Below are positions 33,867 through 43,400 of a stretch of DNA of 64,000 bases, piece by piece (position 1 is the first letter of the stretch; each line of letters begins with the position of its first letter). Position numbers and translations under genes: made by a program. The notes below the pieces were generated by a model. It saw only the letters and a program-made list of their open reading frames with translations. It was not told the origin of the DNA and made no database searches. Source of the stretch: Plastoroseomonas sp036499545 (GTDB lineage: Bacteria > Pseudomonadota > Alphaproteobacteria > Acetobacterales > Acetobacteraceae); assembly GCA_036499545.1 (NCBI GenBank), contig DASYDR010000095.1, positions 1 to 64,000 on the forward strand. Reading direction: 5' to 3'.

Positions 33867-35495
33867 TCACATGATCTGGCGCAGCAGGAAGTAGAGGCTG
33901 CCCGCCAGCGCGATCGCCGCCGGCAGGGTCAGCACCCAGGCCATCAGCATGCTGCGCACGGTCGACCACTGCAGGCCGGAGCCGCTGGCCGCCATGCAGC
34001 CGGCGACGCCGGAGGACAGCACGTGGGTGGTGGAGACCGGCAGGTGGTAGACGTCGGCCGCGCCGATGGTCGCGGCCGCGACCAGCTCCGCCGCCGCGCC
34101 CTGCGCGTAGGTCATGTGGGTCTTGCCGATCTTCTCGCCGACCGTCACCACGATGCGCTTCCAGCCCACCATGGTGCCGAGGCCGAGCGCCAGCGCCACG
34201 GTCACCTTCACCCAGAGCGGGATGAACTTGGTGCCGTTGTCGAGGGTCGAGCGGTAGGCGCTGAGAGAGGTGGCTTCCTGCGCGGTGAAGGTGACGCCAT
34301 GGCTCGGCATCAGGCGGATCGCGTCGGAGACCAGGTACATGTCGTTGCGCATGTTGCTGGTGGCGGCGGCCGGCACATGGCTGATGGCGCCGTACTGCTG
34401 CACCTGGCGGCCGATGTCGCTGGTCAGCGAGGCCAGGGCGCCGAAGGTCTGGTTGCCATCGAAGCTGCGGTCGCGGATGGCGTCACCGATCATCGTCCGG
34501 GCCTGGTCGGCCGGGAGCTGCTGGCCCTGGGCGCGGGCTTCGAAGATGGTGGTCGCCTGCGTCGTCGCCTGCACGAAGGCCGGCATCTGGCTGTCCGGAA
34601 TGGCGCGGTTCAGCGCATAGGCGGTCGGCACCGCGCCGATCAGGATGAGCATGATCAGACCCATGCCCTTCTGGCCGTCATTGGAGCCGTGCGCGAAGGA
34701 CACGCCGGTGCAGGTGAAGATCAGCAGGCCGCGGATCCACAGCGGCGGCGGGGCGTTGGCCGCCGGCGCCTCGTAGAGCGCCTTGTTGCGGATCAGCGCC
34801 TTCATCGCCAGGAGCAGCAGCGCCGCGCAGCCGAAGCCGACGAGCGGGCTCAGCAGCAGCGCCTGGAAGGTGCTGGTCGCCTGCGACCAGTCGACGCCCG
34901 AGGTCGCGCTGCCGGCCGGCGCCATCAGCTGGTTGGCGAGGCCGACGCCCATGATGGAGCCGATCAGCGTGTGGGAGGAGGAGGCCGGCAGGCCCAGCGC
35001 CCAGGTGCCGAGGTTCCAGATGATCGCCGAGATCAGCAGCGCGAAGATCATCGCGAAGCCGGCGCCGCTGCCGACCTGCAGGATCAGCTCCACCGGCAGC
35101 AGGCTGATGATGCCGAAGGCGACGCCGCCGGCCGAGGTCAGCACGCCGAGGAAGTTGAAGAAGCCCGACCACATCACCGCGACGGTGGGCGGCAGGCTGT
35201 GGGTGTAGATGACGGTCGCGACAGCGTTGGCGGTGTCGTGGAAGCCGTTCACGAACTCGAAGCCGAGCGCGATCAGCAGCGCGATGCCCAGCATCACGAA
35301 GGCGCCGATCGCCAGCGGCTCGGCGCCGGCGTCGTTCATGTCACCCAGCACGCTGTGCACGGTGTAGGCGATGCCGCCCAGCAGGATGGCGAGGAAGATC
35401 AGAGCCGCGGCGAAATGCGGCTTCTGATCGAGTTCGGGGCGGTGGACATCAGCGGGTGTGTCCACTGGCCTGGCGGCCATGACGGCGTCGGACAT
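33867..35495 (-). CDS. pit: PiT-family inorganic phosphate transporter
   Basis: A 542-residue multi-pass membrane protein. The duplicated PiT signatures are intact: EFVNGFHDTANAVATVIYT with ALGLPASSSHTLIGSIMG in the N-terminal half, and SFAHGSNDGQKGMGLIML with HLPVSTTHVLSSGVAGC in the C-terminal half. A long soluble loop (about residues 310-420) separates them, longer than in E. coli PitA. It co-transports metal-phosphate with protons across the inner membrane. No phoU-like gene is adjacent. RBS CAGGAG lies 10 bp before ATG 35495; a candidate Pho box stands 60 bp upstream of the start. Confidence 0.95.
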   Translation of the reverse strand: MSDAVMAARPVDTPADVHRPELDQKPHFAAALIFLAILLGGIAYTVHSVLGDMNDAGAEPLAIGAFVMLGIALLIALGFEFVNGFHDTANAVATVIYTHSLPPTVAVMWSGFFNFLGVLTSAGGVAFGIISLLPVELILQVGSGAGFAMIFALLISAIIWNLGTWALGLPASSSHTLIGSIMGVGLANQLMAPAGSATSGVDWSQATSTFQALLLSPLVGFGCAALLLLAMKALIRNKALYEAPAANAPPPLWIRGLLIFTCTGVSFAHGSNDGQKGMGLIMLILIGAVPTAYALNRAIPDSQMPAFVQATTQATTIFEARAQGQQLPADQARTMIGDAIRDRSFDGNQTFGALASLTSDIGRQVQQYGAISHVPAAATSNMRNDMYLVSDAIRLMPSHGVTFTAQEATSLSAYRSTLDNGTKFIPLWVKVTVALALGLGTMVGWKRIVVTVGEKIGKTHMTYAQGAAAELVAAATIGAADVYHLPVSTTHVLSSGVAGCMAASGSGLQWSTVRSMLMAWVLTLPAAIALAGSLYFLLRQIM

Positions 35496-35554
35496 CGACG
35501 AGGGGCTCCTGGAGCGGGGATGCCTCCACCTATCGCGTGCCGATCCGTGCTCGG

Positions 35555-35572
35555 ATGACGGTTGCAAGACAG
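35555..35572 (-). promoter_or_regulatory. Candidate Pho box upstream of pit
   Basis: On the minus strand the sequence is CTGTCTT-GCAA-CCGTCAT: two 7-bp half-sites 11 bp apart, matching the PhoB consensus CTGTCAT with one mismatch each. It lies 60 bp upstream of the pit ATG. Finding it before a phosphate transporter gene gives it more weight than the match alone. Confidence 0.55.
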
Positions 35573-35629
35573 TCTCGTGAAGACAAAATCGAACAATTAC
35601 AATGAGGTAAGAAATAATTTAACTAACTG

Positions 35630-36616
35630 TTAGTCAATACGGATTCCGGCTGCCCGGACCAGCGCGGCATGCCGCGCGAGTTCCTCCGCAAGCAAGACCG
35701 CAAGCCGCTCCGGCGGTCCTCCGAGGATGTCGAGACCGGCCGTTTCCAGCCGCGGCCGCGCCGCCGGATCGGCCAGCACCGCGTTCATCGCCGCGTTGCA
35801 GGCGGCGATCACCGGCGCCGGGGTGCCCTTCGGCGCCAGCAGGCCGAACCAGGTGCCGAAGACCAGGCCGGGCATGCCGAGCTCCGCGCTGGTCGGCACA
35901 TCGGGCAGGGTGGGGCTGCGGGTCTCCGACAGCATGGCGATCGCCCGCACCTGCCCGGCGCGCACCTGGCCGGCGGTGCCGGTGACCAGGTTGAACATCG
36001 CCTGCAGCCGGCCCGCCATCAGGTCGGTCATCGCGGCCGCCGGCGCGGCATAGGGGACATGCACCAGGTCGGTATGCGTCTCCTGCCGGAAGAGCTCGCC
36101 CGCGAGATGCATGGAACTGCCATTGCCGGAGGAGCCGTAGTTGATGCGCCCGGGATTGGCGCGGGCATAGGCGGTGAATTCGGCCAGGTCGTGCACCGGC
36201 AGGTCGCGGTTCACCACCAGGATGTTAGGCACGTTGCCGATCAGGATGACCGGGTCGAAATCGCGCACAGGGTCGAAAGGCAGGTCGCGGTAGAGCGCCG
36301 GGTTGGTGGCGAGCGTCCCGGCCCAGGACCAGAGGAAAGTGTAGCCGTCAGGCGCGCTGCGGGCGGCGGCCTGGGCGCCGATATTGCCGTTGGCGCCGCC
36401 GCGGTTGTCGACCACGAAGCGCTGCGGCAGGCGCTTGTCCAGTTCCTGCGCCACGATCCGGGCCAGGGTGTCGGCGGTGCCGCCGCCGCCGGGCGCCGGC
36501 AGGATGATGCGCACCGGCCGCACCGGCCAGTCGCCGGCCTCGGCGGCGGCGCGCGCGGCGAGGCCGGCAGCGGGCAGGGCGGTCAGCAGGGCGCGGCGGT
36601 GGATGGGCATCGGCAT
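35630..36616 (-). CDS. Tripartite tricarboxylate (Bug/TctC) family binding protein, orphan
   Basis: A 328-residue Bug protein: signal IHRRALLTALPAAGLAARAAAEA, then VRIILPAPGGGGTADTLARIV, NRGGANGNIGAQAAARSAPDG, YGSSGNGSSMHLAG and VHVPYAAPAAAMTDL. The usual PGG ligand loop reads PAPGGGG, slightly expanded. It would bind a small acid in the periplasm; no tctA/tctB is adjacent. Starts at 36616 and 36610 are equivalent. Its TAA stop sits in an unusually AT-rich stretch upstream of pit. Confidence 0.92.
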   Translation of the reverse strand: MPMPIHRRALLTALPAAGLAARAAAEAGDWPVRPVRIILPAPGGGGTADTLARIVAQELDKRLPQRFVVDNRGGANGNIGAQAAARSAPDGYTFLWSWAGTLATNPALYRDLPFDPVRDFDPVILIGNVPNILVVNRDLPVHDLAEFTAYARANPGRINYGSSGNGSSMHLAGELFRQETHTDLVHVPYAAPAAAMTDLMAGRLQAMFNLVTGTAGQVRAGQVRAIAMLSETRSPTLPDVPTSAELGMPGLVFGTWFGLLAPKGTPAPVIAACNAAMNAVLADPAARPRLETAGLDILGGPPERLAVLLAEELARHAALVRAAGIRID

Positions 36617-36695
36617 TCCTTGCGAACAGCCCTGGCAGCGCAGTCATTCTCCTGGCGCGGGGCTGACTTGCAAGCGGCTTGTGAGATAACGTAAT

Positions 36696-36710
36696 TGCAA
36701 ATCACTCGCA
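36696..36710. promoter_or_regulatory. Fur-type dyad upstream of exbB-exbD-tonB
   Basis: TGCAAATCACTCGCA, an imperfect dyad of the form TGC-N9-GCA, in a small AT-rich patch about 310 bp upstream of exbB. It agrees with the perfect palindrome TGCGAATAATTCGCA in front of hemP at 12 of 15 positions. The shared site at two iron-uptake promoters suggests a common iron regulator (Fur-type). Confidence 0.55.
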
Positions 36711-37023
36711 GTTGGGCTTCAAGCCTACTGCACGCCGTGCCCGGGAGGTGGCCAAGTCATGATCCGTGCGCTCCCCCCTGTCTTGCGCGTCCTCCGCGCT
36801 GCGGGGAGTGGCTTGGTTTCCTCCTTGGGAGGGACGGCAGGCGATACGCCGCATCCCTGATGCGGCGACTGGCCGGTGGCGGCGGAGACCGCCCTGGCGA
36901 GGAATATCCGGGTGCATGGGTGGAGGCCCCGCCGCTCTGCGGTACGGGGGACTTGGCCGTTCGGCGGCCTCGGTGTGATCGGGCGCATCGCGTCCGGAGC
37001 AGGAAGCAGGAAGTAGATTAGGC
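36711..37023 (+). other. Long leader/intergenic region before exbB, no gene seen
   Basis: 313 bp between the Fur-type dyad and exbB. No reading frame here resembles a known protein. The region contains a perfect hairpin CGCCGCATC-CCT-GATGCGGCG (36847-36867) and a smaller one CCTCC-TTG-GGAGG (36820-36832). If transcription starts near the dyad, exbB has a structured leader of about 300 nt. I checked for B12-box and other riboswitch signatures and found none that convinced me. Confidence 0.45.
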
Positions 37024-37695
37024 ATGATCCCGCACGGACCCGACCTCTCGCTGACCACGCTGATTCTCACCGCCGATCCGGTGGTGAAGTCGGTGATGGC
37101 GCTGCTGGTGCTGGCCTCGATCGCCTGCTGGGGCGTGATGATCGAGAAATTCATCAGCTTCGGCCGCCTGGCGCGCGAGGCGCGCGCGATCAAGGAGATC
37201 GAGCAGCCGCAGGGCGACGGCCTGGCCGCCGAGGTGCTGCGCGCCGGCGGCGCCGAATGGCGCGAAGGCCGTGATGATGAGGAGAGTGGCGGCGAGTTCC
37301 GCGACCGGATCGAACGCGCGATGCGCAGCGTCTTCGCCGCGCGCATGCGCCTGGCCGAGCATGGGCTGCCGATCCTGGCCACCACCGGGTCCGTCGCGCC
37401 CTTCGTCGGGCTGTTCGGCACCGTCTGGGGCATCATGAACAGCTTCGCCGGCATCGCGGCGCGCCAGGATACCAGCCTGGCGACCGTCGCCCCCGGTATC
37501 GCCGAAGCGCTTTTCGCCACCGCGATCGGCCTGGCCGCCGCGATCCCGGCGGTGATGGCCTATAATCGCTGCGCGGTCCGCCTCGGCCGTATCCGGGCGG
37601 AGGGCTATTCGGCGATCGGCACCATCGCGCAGCGCCTGGCACGCCGGCCGCGCGTGGCGCGGCCCGCCGCGGTGCGCGGCGCGGCGGCGGAGTAA
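37024..37695 (+). CDS. exbB: ExbB proton-channel protein (MotA/TolQ/ExbB family)
   Basis: A 223-residue inner-membrane protein. Hydrophobic segments are at about 22-42 (VMALLVLASIACWGVMI), 118-140 (LPILATTGSVAPFVGLFGTVWG) and 158-180 (GIAEALFATAIGLAAAIPAVMAY). The family motif GLFGTVWGIMNSF and the conserved Thr/Ala-rich third helix are present. It is followed by ExbD-like and TonB-like genes, so it is ExbB rather than TolQ. The complex uses the proton gradient to energise outer-membrane receptors such as the one at 2-4 kb. Starts 4 bp after GATTAGGC; no strong RBS. Confidence 0.93.
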   Translation: MIPHGPDLSLTTLILTADPVVKSVMALLVLASIACWGVMIEKFISFGRLAREARAIKEIEQPQGDGLAAEVLRAGGAEWREGRDDEESGGEFRDRIERAMRSVFAARMRLAEHGLPILATTGSVAPFVGLFGTVWGIMNSFAGIAARQDTSLATVAPGIAEALFATAIGLAAAIPAVMAYNRCAVRLGRIRAEGYSAIGTIAQRLARRPRVARPAAVRGAAAE

Positions 37696-37700
37696 CCGCC

Positions 37701-38231
37701 ATGGCCATGGGCTCGATGTCGGGCGGCGGTGGCGATGACGAGGAAGGCGGCACCCCCGTCTCCGAGATCAACGTCACGCCGCTGGTCGATGTCATGCTGG
37801 TGCTGCTGGTCATCTTCATGGTGGCGGCGCCGATGTTGACGACCGGCGTGCAGGTGAACCTGCCGCGCACCGCGGCCGCGGCCCTGTCGCCGCCGAAGCC
37901 GCCGCTCGAGATTTCGATCGATCCGCAGGGCGGCATCTTCATCGCCCGCGATCAGGTGGAGGAAGCGGCGCTGCCCGAGCGCCTGGCCGCCATCCACACC
38001 GAGGATCCGGAGCGTGCCGTGCACCTGCGCGCCGACCGGGCGCTGGAATATGGCACCGTGCTGCGGGTGATGGCGCTGGTGACCCGCGCCGGCATCACCC
38101 GCGTCGCCCTGGTCTCGACCCCGGCCCCGGCCGGCGGCGCGCCGGCCGTGCCGGTAGCGGCCCCTGCGCAGGCGCCCGCCGACGCGCCGCCCGCGGCGGC
38201 ACCGGCGCCCGCGACCAGCGCAGCACCCTGA
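37701..38231 (+). CDS. exbD: ExbD with C-terminal Ala/Pro-rich extension
   Basis: A 176-residue ExbD/TolR-family protein. Residues about 17-45 contain SEINVTPLVDVMLVLLVIFMVAAP with the essential transmembrane Asp (PLVDVM), then the periplasmic domain (QVNLPRTAAAA...GTVLRVMALVTRAGITRVALVS). The last 35 residues are almost all Ala and Pro, which standard ExbD (about 140 residues) lacks. It lies 5 bp after exbB and 1 bp before tonB. The extension may touch the peptidoglycan or TonB; this is inference. Confidence 0.93.
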   Translation: MAMGSMSGGGGDDEEGGTPVSEINVTPLVDVMLVLLVIFMVAAPMLTTGVQVNLPRTAAAALSPPKPPLEISIDPQGGIFIARDQVEEAALPERLAAIHTEDPERAVHLRADRALEYGTVLRVMALVTRAGITRVALVSTPAPAGGAPAVPVAAPAQAPADAPPAAAPAPATSAAP

Positions 38232-38232
38232 G

Positions 38233-39051
38233 ATGCGGCGTATCGGATGGCTGGCCTACGGCGCCTCGGCGCTGGTGCATGGTGCCGCCCTGGTGTTCCT
38301 GCTGGCCGCCGCGGAGGTGCCGCCGCCCGACGAGGTAATCCCGGTCGAGATGGCGCTGCCAGATCCCACGCCAGAGCCTGAGCCGGCCGCCCCCGACCCA
38401 GTTCCCGAGCCGGAGCAGGTGCAGGAAGCGACCCCGCCGCCGCCCGAGCCGGTGCAGCCGATCGCCGAGCCCGAGCCGGTGCAGGAACCGCCGCCGCCCG
38501 AGCCACCGCCGCCGGAACCCGATCCGCCGCCGCCGGAGCCGCCGCCGCCCGAACCCCCGCCGCCGCCGGACGAGCCGGTGGTGGAGCCGCCCCCGCCGCC
38601 TCCGCCGCCACCCCCCCCGCGGCCGACGCCGCCGCGGCCGCGCCCGCCGCGTCCGGCACCGCCGCGCCCGACCCCGGCCGCGGTCGAACCGGCGGCCCCC
38701 GCGCCCGCTGCGCCGGCACCCGCCGTCGCGGCCCCTGCGCAGGCCCGGACGGCCGCGGCGCCGAGCCCGAACTACGTCCGCGCCCTGCTGTCGGCGCTGG
38801 AGCGGCACAAGCGCTACCCGGATGCGGCGCGGGCCCGCCGGTCCCAGGGTGTCGCGATCCTGCGCATGGCGCTCGGCCCTGACGGCCGCGTGCTGAACTG
38901 GCGGATCCTGCAGAGCGCCGGTGACCCGCAACTCGACGAAGCGGTCGGCGCCATGGTGCAGGCGGCGTCCCCGCTGCCGGCCCCGCCGGCGGAGATGCTG
39001 ACCGGCGGCACCCTGGAGTTGACGGTGCCGGTCCGCTTCGCGATCCGCTGA
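38233..39051 (+). CDS. tonB: TonB, energy transducer with long Pro/Glu linker
   Basis: A 272-residue protein. The N-terminal anchor (GWLAYGASALVHGAALVFLLAA) has the usual Ser-x-x-x-His pattern. Residues about 35-170 are a Pro/Glu-rich then Pro/Arg-rich linker that can span the periplasm. The C-terminal TonB domain (about 180-272) includes LLSALERHKRYPDAARAR, GVAILRMALGPDGRVLNWRI and a final LTVPVRFAI strand. It couples ExbBD to outer-membrane receptors. An intergenic repeat follows immediately. Confidence 0.95.
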   Translation: MRRIGWLAYGASALVHGAALVFLLAAAEVPPPDEVIPVEMALPDPTPEPEPAAPDPVPEPEQVQEATPPPPEPVQPIAEPEPVQEPPPPEPPPPEPDPPPPEPPPPEPPPPPDEPVVEPPPPPPPPPPPRPTPPRPRPPRPAPPRPTPAAVEPAAPAPAAPAPAVAAPAQARTAAAPSPNYVRALLSALERHKRYPDAARARRSQGVAILRMALGPDGRVLNWRILQSAGDPQLDEAVGAMVQAASPLPAPPAEMLTGGTLELTVPVRFAIR

Positions 39052-39070
39052 GGCCCCCGGGCCGACATCC

Positions 39071-39223
39071 GGCGGCCGCAGGCCGCCCACCAGCCCCTGC
39101 GGAGCGAGCGTAGCGATGCTCCGGGGCCGCGCATGCGGCCCCGCGCCAGACCATCAGCCGCGCCGGGTGCGGCCTGACAGCGCGGCAGCCAAGCGGCCGG
39201 AGGCCGCGCCCGGCGCCTGAGGG
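39071..39223. repeat. Dispersed palindromic repeat (family 2, copy A)
   Basis: About 150 bp after the tonB stop, rich in hairpins. It includes the perfect palindrome GGGGCCGCGCATGCGGCCCC (39123-39142) and shares long identical blocks with 60111-60264: CTGCGGAGCG, GCGATGCTCCGGGGCCGC, ATGCGGCCCCGCGC, GACAGCGCG, CAGCCAAG and CCCGGCGCCT, in the same order. It occupies most of the 248-bp gap between tonB and the acyltransferase. Confidence 0.8.
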
Positions 39224-39299
39224 TCCCCAAAACCCTGTCATCCAATGGTTACCCTGGCTTCATTGCTCTGTCGCCGGGCGCACGCTAACCCGTCACTCT

Positions 39300-40229
39300 A
39301 TGGACATGGCCCTGCGATCCGTTCCCGGCAGCGAGTCGCCGGCGCCCGCGCCCGCCGGGGGCACCCGTAGCCGCCGCCGGCTGCCCCTGCGTTTCCGCCC
39401 CTGGCTGCGCACCCCGATCTGGGGCGACGTGATGGAGCCGCGGCCGCTTGGCGGTCGCATCCGCGCGGTGCGGCGCATCGCCTGCGCCCTGATCTGGACG
39501 CTGATCGCGGTGCCGATCCAGGCGCTGCTGCTGTTGTTGCCCGGCCAGCCCAAGGTCACCTTCGCGCGCATCTATCACCGCGTGCTCTGTGCCCTGATCG
39601 GCATCCGCGTGCAGGTGGTGGGCGCGCCGGCGCGCGGCGGCCGGGTGCTGTTCCTGTCCAATCACACCTCCTGGCTGGATATCCTGGTGCTCGGCGGCGT
39701 GCTCGAGGCGTGCTTCGTCGCCAAGGCGGAAGTCGGGCAATGGCCGGTGGTGCGCACCATCGCGCGGCTCGGCCGCACGGTCTTCGTCAGCCGGCGCCGC
39801 GGCAGCACCGCACGCGAAGCGGATGCGATGCGGTCGCGCCTGATCGATGGCGACAACCTGATCCTCTTTCCCGAAGGCACCTCCAACGACGGCACCCGCA
39901 CGCTGCCCTTCCGCAGCGCCTTCCTGGCGGTGGCGGCGGAAGCGCGGCTCGTGCAGCCGGTGTCGCTGGTCTATGACCGGCTGGGCGGCCTGCCGGCCTG
40001 CCGGCGCGACCGGCCGCTCTTCGCCTGGTATGGCGACATGGATATCGGCAGCCATTTCTGGCGCATCGCCCGCCGCTCCGGCGCCCGCGCCACGGTGTTG
40101 CTGCATACGCCGGTCGATCCCGCCGGGATCACCGACCGCAAGGTGCTGACCCAGCGGGTCGAAGCGGTGGTCGCCGCCGGCGCTGCGCAGCTCCGCCAGA
40201 ACCGTCCGCCGGTGGTGCTCAGCGCGTGA
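39300..40229 (+). CDS. 1-acyl-sn-glycerol-3-phosphate acyltransferase-like (PlsC family)
   Basis: A 309-residue lysophosphatidate-type acyltransferase. The catalytic NHTSWLD (NHx4D) is at about residue 121, followed by FVAKAEVGQWPVV, RTVFVSRRR and the glycerol-phosphate motif LFPEGTSNDG, then VQPVSLVYD. One hydrophobic helix precedes the domain (CALIWTLIAVPIQALLLLLPG). The start is uncertain: ATG 39300, 39306 and 39432 are in frame. It makes or remodels phospholipid (or ornithine lipid, as OlsA) at the inner membrane. It precedes the miaB block. Confidence 0.92.
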   Translation: MDMALRSVPGSESPAPAPAGGTRSRRRLPLRFRPWLRTPIWGDVMEPRPLGGRIRAVRRIACALIWTLIAVPIQALLLLLPGQPKVTFARIYHRVLCALIGIRVQVVGAPARGGRVLFLSNHTSWLDILVLGGVLEACFVAKAEVGQWPVVRTIARLGRTVFVSRRRGSTAREADAMRSRLIDGDNLILFPEGTSNDGTRTLPFRSAFLAVAAEARLVQPVSLVYDRLGGLPACRRDRPLFAWYGDMDIGSHFWRIARRSGARATVLLHTPVDPAGITDRKVLTQRVEAVVAAGAAQLRQNRPPVVLSA

Positions 40230-40415
40230 CGCGGCCGGGGCGGGCTGCCGCCTTCGGCGGGCTGTCATTCCGCCGTGCTTGACCTCGCTGCCCGCGAAAC
40301 CCCACGATTCGAGCCATGAAGCGTCGAGTCGCTTGACCCTGGGCCGGTGCCCGCGCATCTCCACCGTTTCTTCCCGCGCCATGCCGGGCCCGGGTCGAGC
40401 GGAGTGTTTCCTGTG

Positions 40416-41809
40416 ATGCCGAGCGACGCGCCTCCCCCCAAGAAGCGGCTGCTGATCCGCACCTGGGGCTGCCAGATGAACGTGTACGACAGCGCCCGCA
40501 TGGCGGATGTGCTGGCGCCGCTCGGCTATGCGCCCGCCGAGGCGCCGGAGGAGGCCGACATGGTCATCCTCAACACCTGCCACATCCGGGAAAAGGCGGC
40601 GGAGAAGGTTTTCTCCGACCTCGGCCGCCTGCGCGGCGTCAAGGAGGAGAAGGCGGCCCGCGGCGAACGCATGATCCTGGCCGTCGCCGGTTGCGTGGCG
40701 CAGGCGGAGGGGGCGGAAATCATCGCCCGCGCTCCCTATGTGGATATCGTGCTCGGCCCCCAGACCTATCATCGGCTGCCGGAGATGGTGGCGCGCGCCA
40801 GCCGTGCGGCCGGCGCGGTGATCGAGACCGACTTCCCCGCCGAGGACAAGTTCGACCACCTGCCGGAGACGGTGCAGGCCAGCGGCCCGATCGCCTTCCT
40901 GACCGTGCAGGAGGGCTGCGACAAGTTCTGCTCCTTCTGCGTCGTCCCCTATACCCGCGGGGCGGAGTTCAGCCGCCCCGCCGCCCAGGTCCTGGCGGAA
41001 GCCCGGCGGCTGGTGGCCCGCGGCGCGCGGGAGATCGCGCTGCTGGGTCAGAATGTGAACGCCTATCACGGCGCCGGGCCGGATGGCCGCGAATGGGGCC
41101 TCGGGCGGCTGCTGCGGGAAGTGTCGGCGATCCCCGGGCTGGCGCGGCTGCGCTATACCACCAGCCATCCGCGCGACATGGATGACGACCTGATCGCGGC
41201 CCATGCCGAACTGCCGGGCCTCATGCCCTTCCTGCACCTGCCGGTGCAATCGGGCAGCGACCGCATGCTGGCCGCCATGAACCGTGGCCACAAGGCGGCG
41301 GATTTCCTGCGCGTGGTGGAGAAGCTGCGGGCGGCGCGGCCGGACATCGCCCTGTCGTCGGATTTCATCGCCGGGCATCCGGGCGAGAGCGATGCCGATC
41401 ACGCCGCGACCATGGCCCTGATCCGGGAGGTCGGCTTCGCCCAGGCCTTCAGCTTCAAGTATTCCGCGCGTCCGGGCACGCCCGCCGCCGGCGCCGGGCT
41501 GCAGGTCGCCGAGGCGGTGAAGGATGCCCGCCTGGCCGAGATCCAGGCGCTGCTGCGCGAACAGCAGGAAGCCTTCAACCGCTCCCGCGCCGGGCTCGAG
41601 ATGCTGGTGCTCTGCACCGGTCCCGCGCGGCATCCGGGCCAGATGGCCGGGCGCTCACCCTGGCTGCAGCCGGTGCATTTCGACGCCCCCGCGCATCTCG
41701 CGGGGCAGCTCGTGCCGGTGCGGATCACCGCCGGCCAGACCAATTCCCTCGCCGCCGAATGGCTCGGCGGCGCGGCGGAACCACCCCCGTTGCAGGAGAT
41801 CAGAGCCGC

Positions 41810-41813
<4 letters not shown>
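40416..41813 (+). CDS. miaB: tRNA-2-methylthio-N6-dimethylallyladenosine synthase MiaB
   Basis: A 465-residue radical-SAM methylthiotransferase. The N-terminal UPF0004 domain has cysteines in IRTWGCQMNVYDS, ILNTCHIREKA and LAVAGCVAQ; the radical-SAM triad is VQEGCDKFCSFCVVPYTRG; the TRAM domain follows near residue 390. It adds the methylthio group to i6A37 in tRNA. ATG 40416 gives the normal N-terminus; GGAGTG precedes it. The stop overlaps a TTG start for phoH, and the order miaB-phoH-ybeY-corC-lnt is standard in alphaproteobacteria. Confidence 0.97.
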
Positions 41814-42875
<1,062 letters not shown>

Positions 42876-42892
<17 letters not shown>

Positions 42893-43400
42893 CCGACCCG
42901 GCCGGGGACGCAAGGCGCGTCCGGTGGCTGGGTTCCGGTCGGAGGCTTCGGATATCGAGGTCTCCGTGATGATCGCGGCGCCCGGATGGCGCGCCGCCGT
43001 GCAGCGGGTCGAGCGTCTCGCGCGCCGCGCCGCGCTGGCCGCGCTCATGGAAGCGGGCCGGACGGGCGCCATGACCGTGCTGCTGGCCGATGACCGGGCG
43101 CTCCGGCGCCTCAATGGCGGCTACCGCGGCAAGGCCAAGCCAACCAACGTGCTGTCCTTCCCGTCCGGGGTGCCGCGGCATCTCGGCGATGTCGCACTGG
43201 CACTCGGCGTGGTGCGGCGGGAAGCGCGCGGCGCCGGGCGGCGCACCCACGCGCATCTGGCGCATCTGGTCGCGCATGGGGCGCTGCACCTCGCCGGACA
43301 TGATCATATCCTGGCCGGGGAAGCGCGGCGGATGGAGCGGGCGGAAGCGCGCGTGATGCGCCGCCTTGGCCTGCCCAACCCCTGGCGGGGCCTGACATGA
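42876..43400 (+). CDS. ybeY: Endoribonuclease YbeY
   Basis: A 174-residue protein with the YbeY zinc site HLVAHGALHLAGHDH near residue 130 and the preceding GKAKPTNVLSFPSG and LGDVALALGVV. It acts in 16S rRNA 3'-end maturation and ribosome quality control. ATG 42876 has a purine-rich RBS and overlaps the phoH end by 17 bp. The first 28 residues (GSSRPGRGRKARPVAGFRS) are extra compared with short YbeY and may not be translated if a later start is used. The stop overlaps corC (ATGA). Confidence 0.95.

Noticed and set aside
35621..35634. ACTAAC-T-GTTAGT as a terminator or operator at the end of the Bug gene
   Set aside because: Short, AT-rich and overlapping the stop codon, with no T-run geometry; it may simply reflect the AT-rich pit promoter region.
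22403..36770. Short shared string CATGATCCGTGCGC at about 22403 and 36758
   Set aside because: Fourteen bases without extended flanking similarity; likely chance in GC-rich DNA.
36711..37023. Cobalamin riboswitch before exbB (GGAGACCGCC resembles a B12 box)
   Set aside because: The conserved GCCACTG and other core elements are missing and the genes are not cobalamin-related.
39285..41633. Antisense open frame of about 782 codons over the acyltransferase and miaB
   Set aside because: Shadow of two conserved genes; His/Gln/Arg-rich non-protein-like translation.
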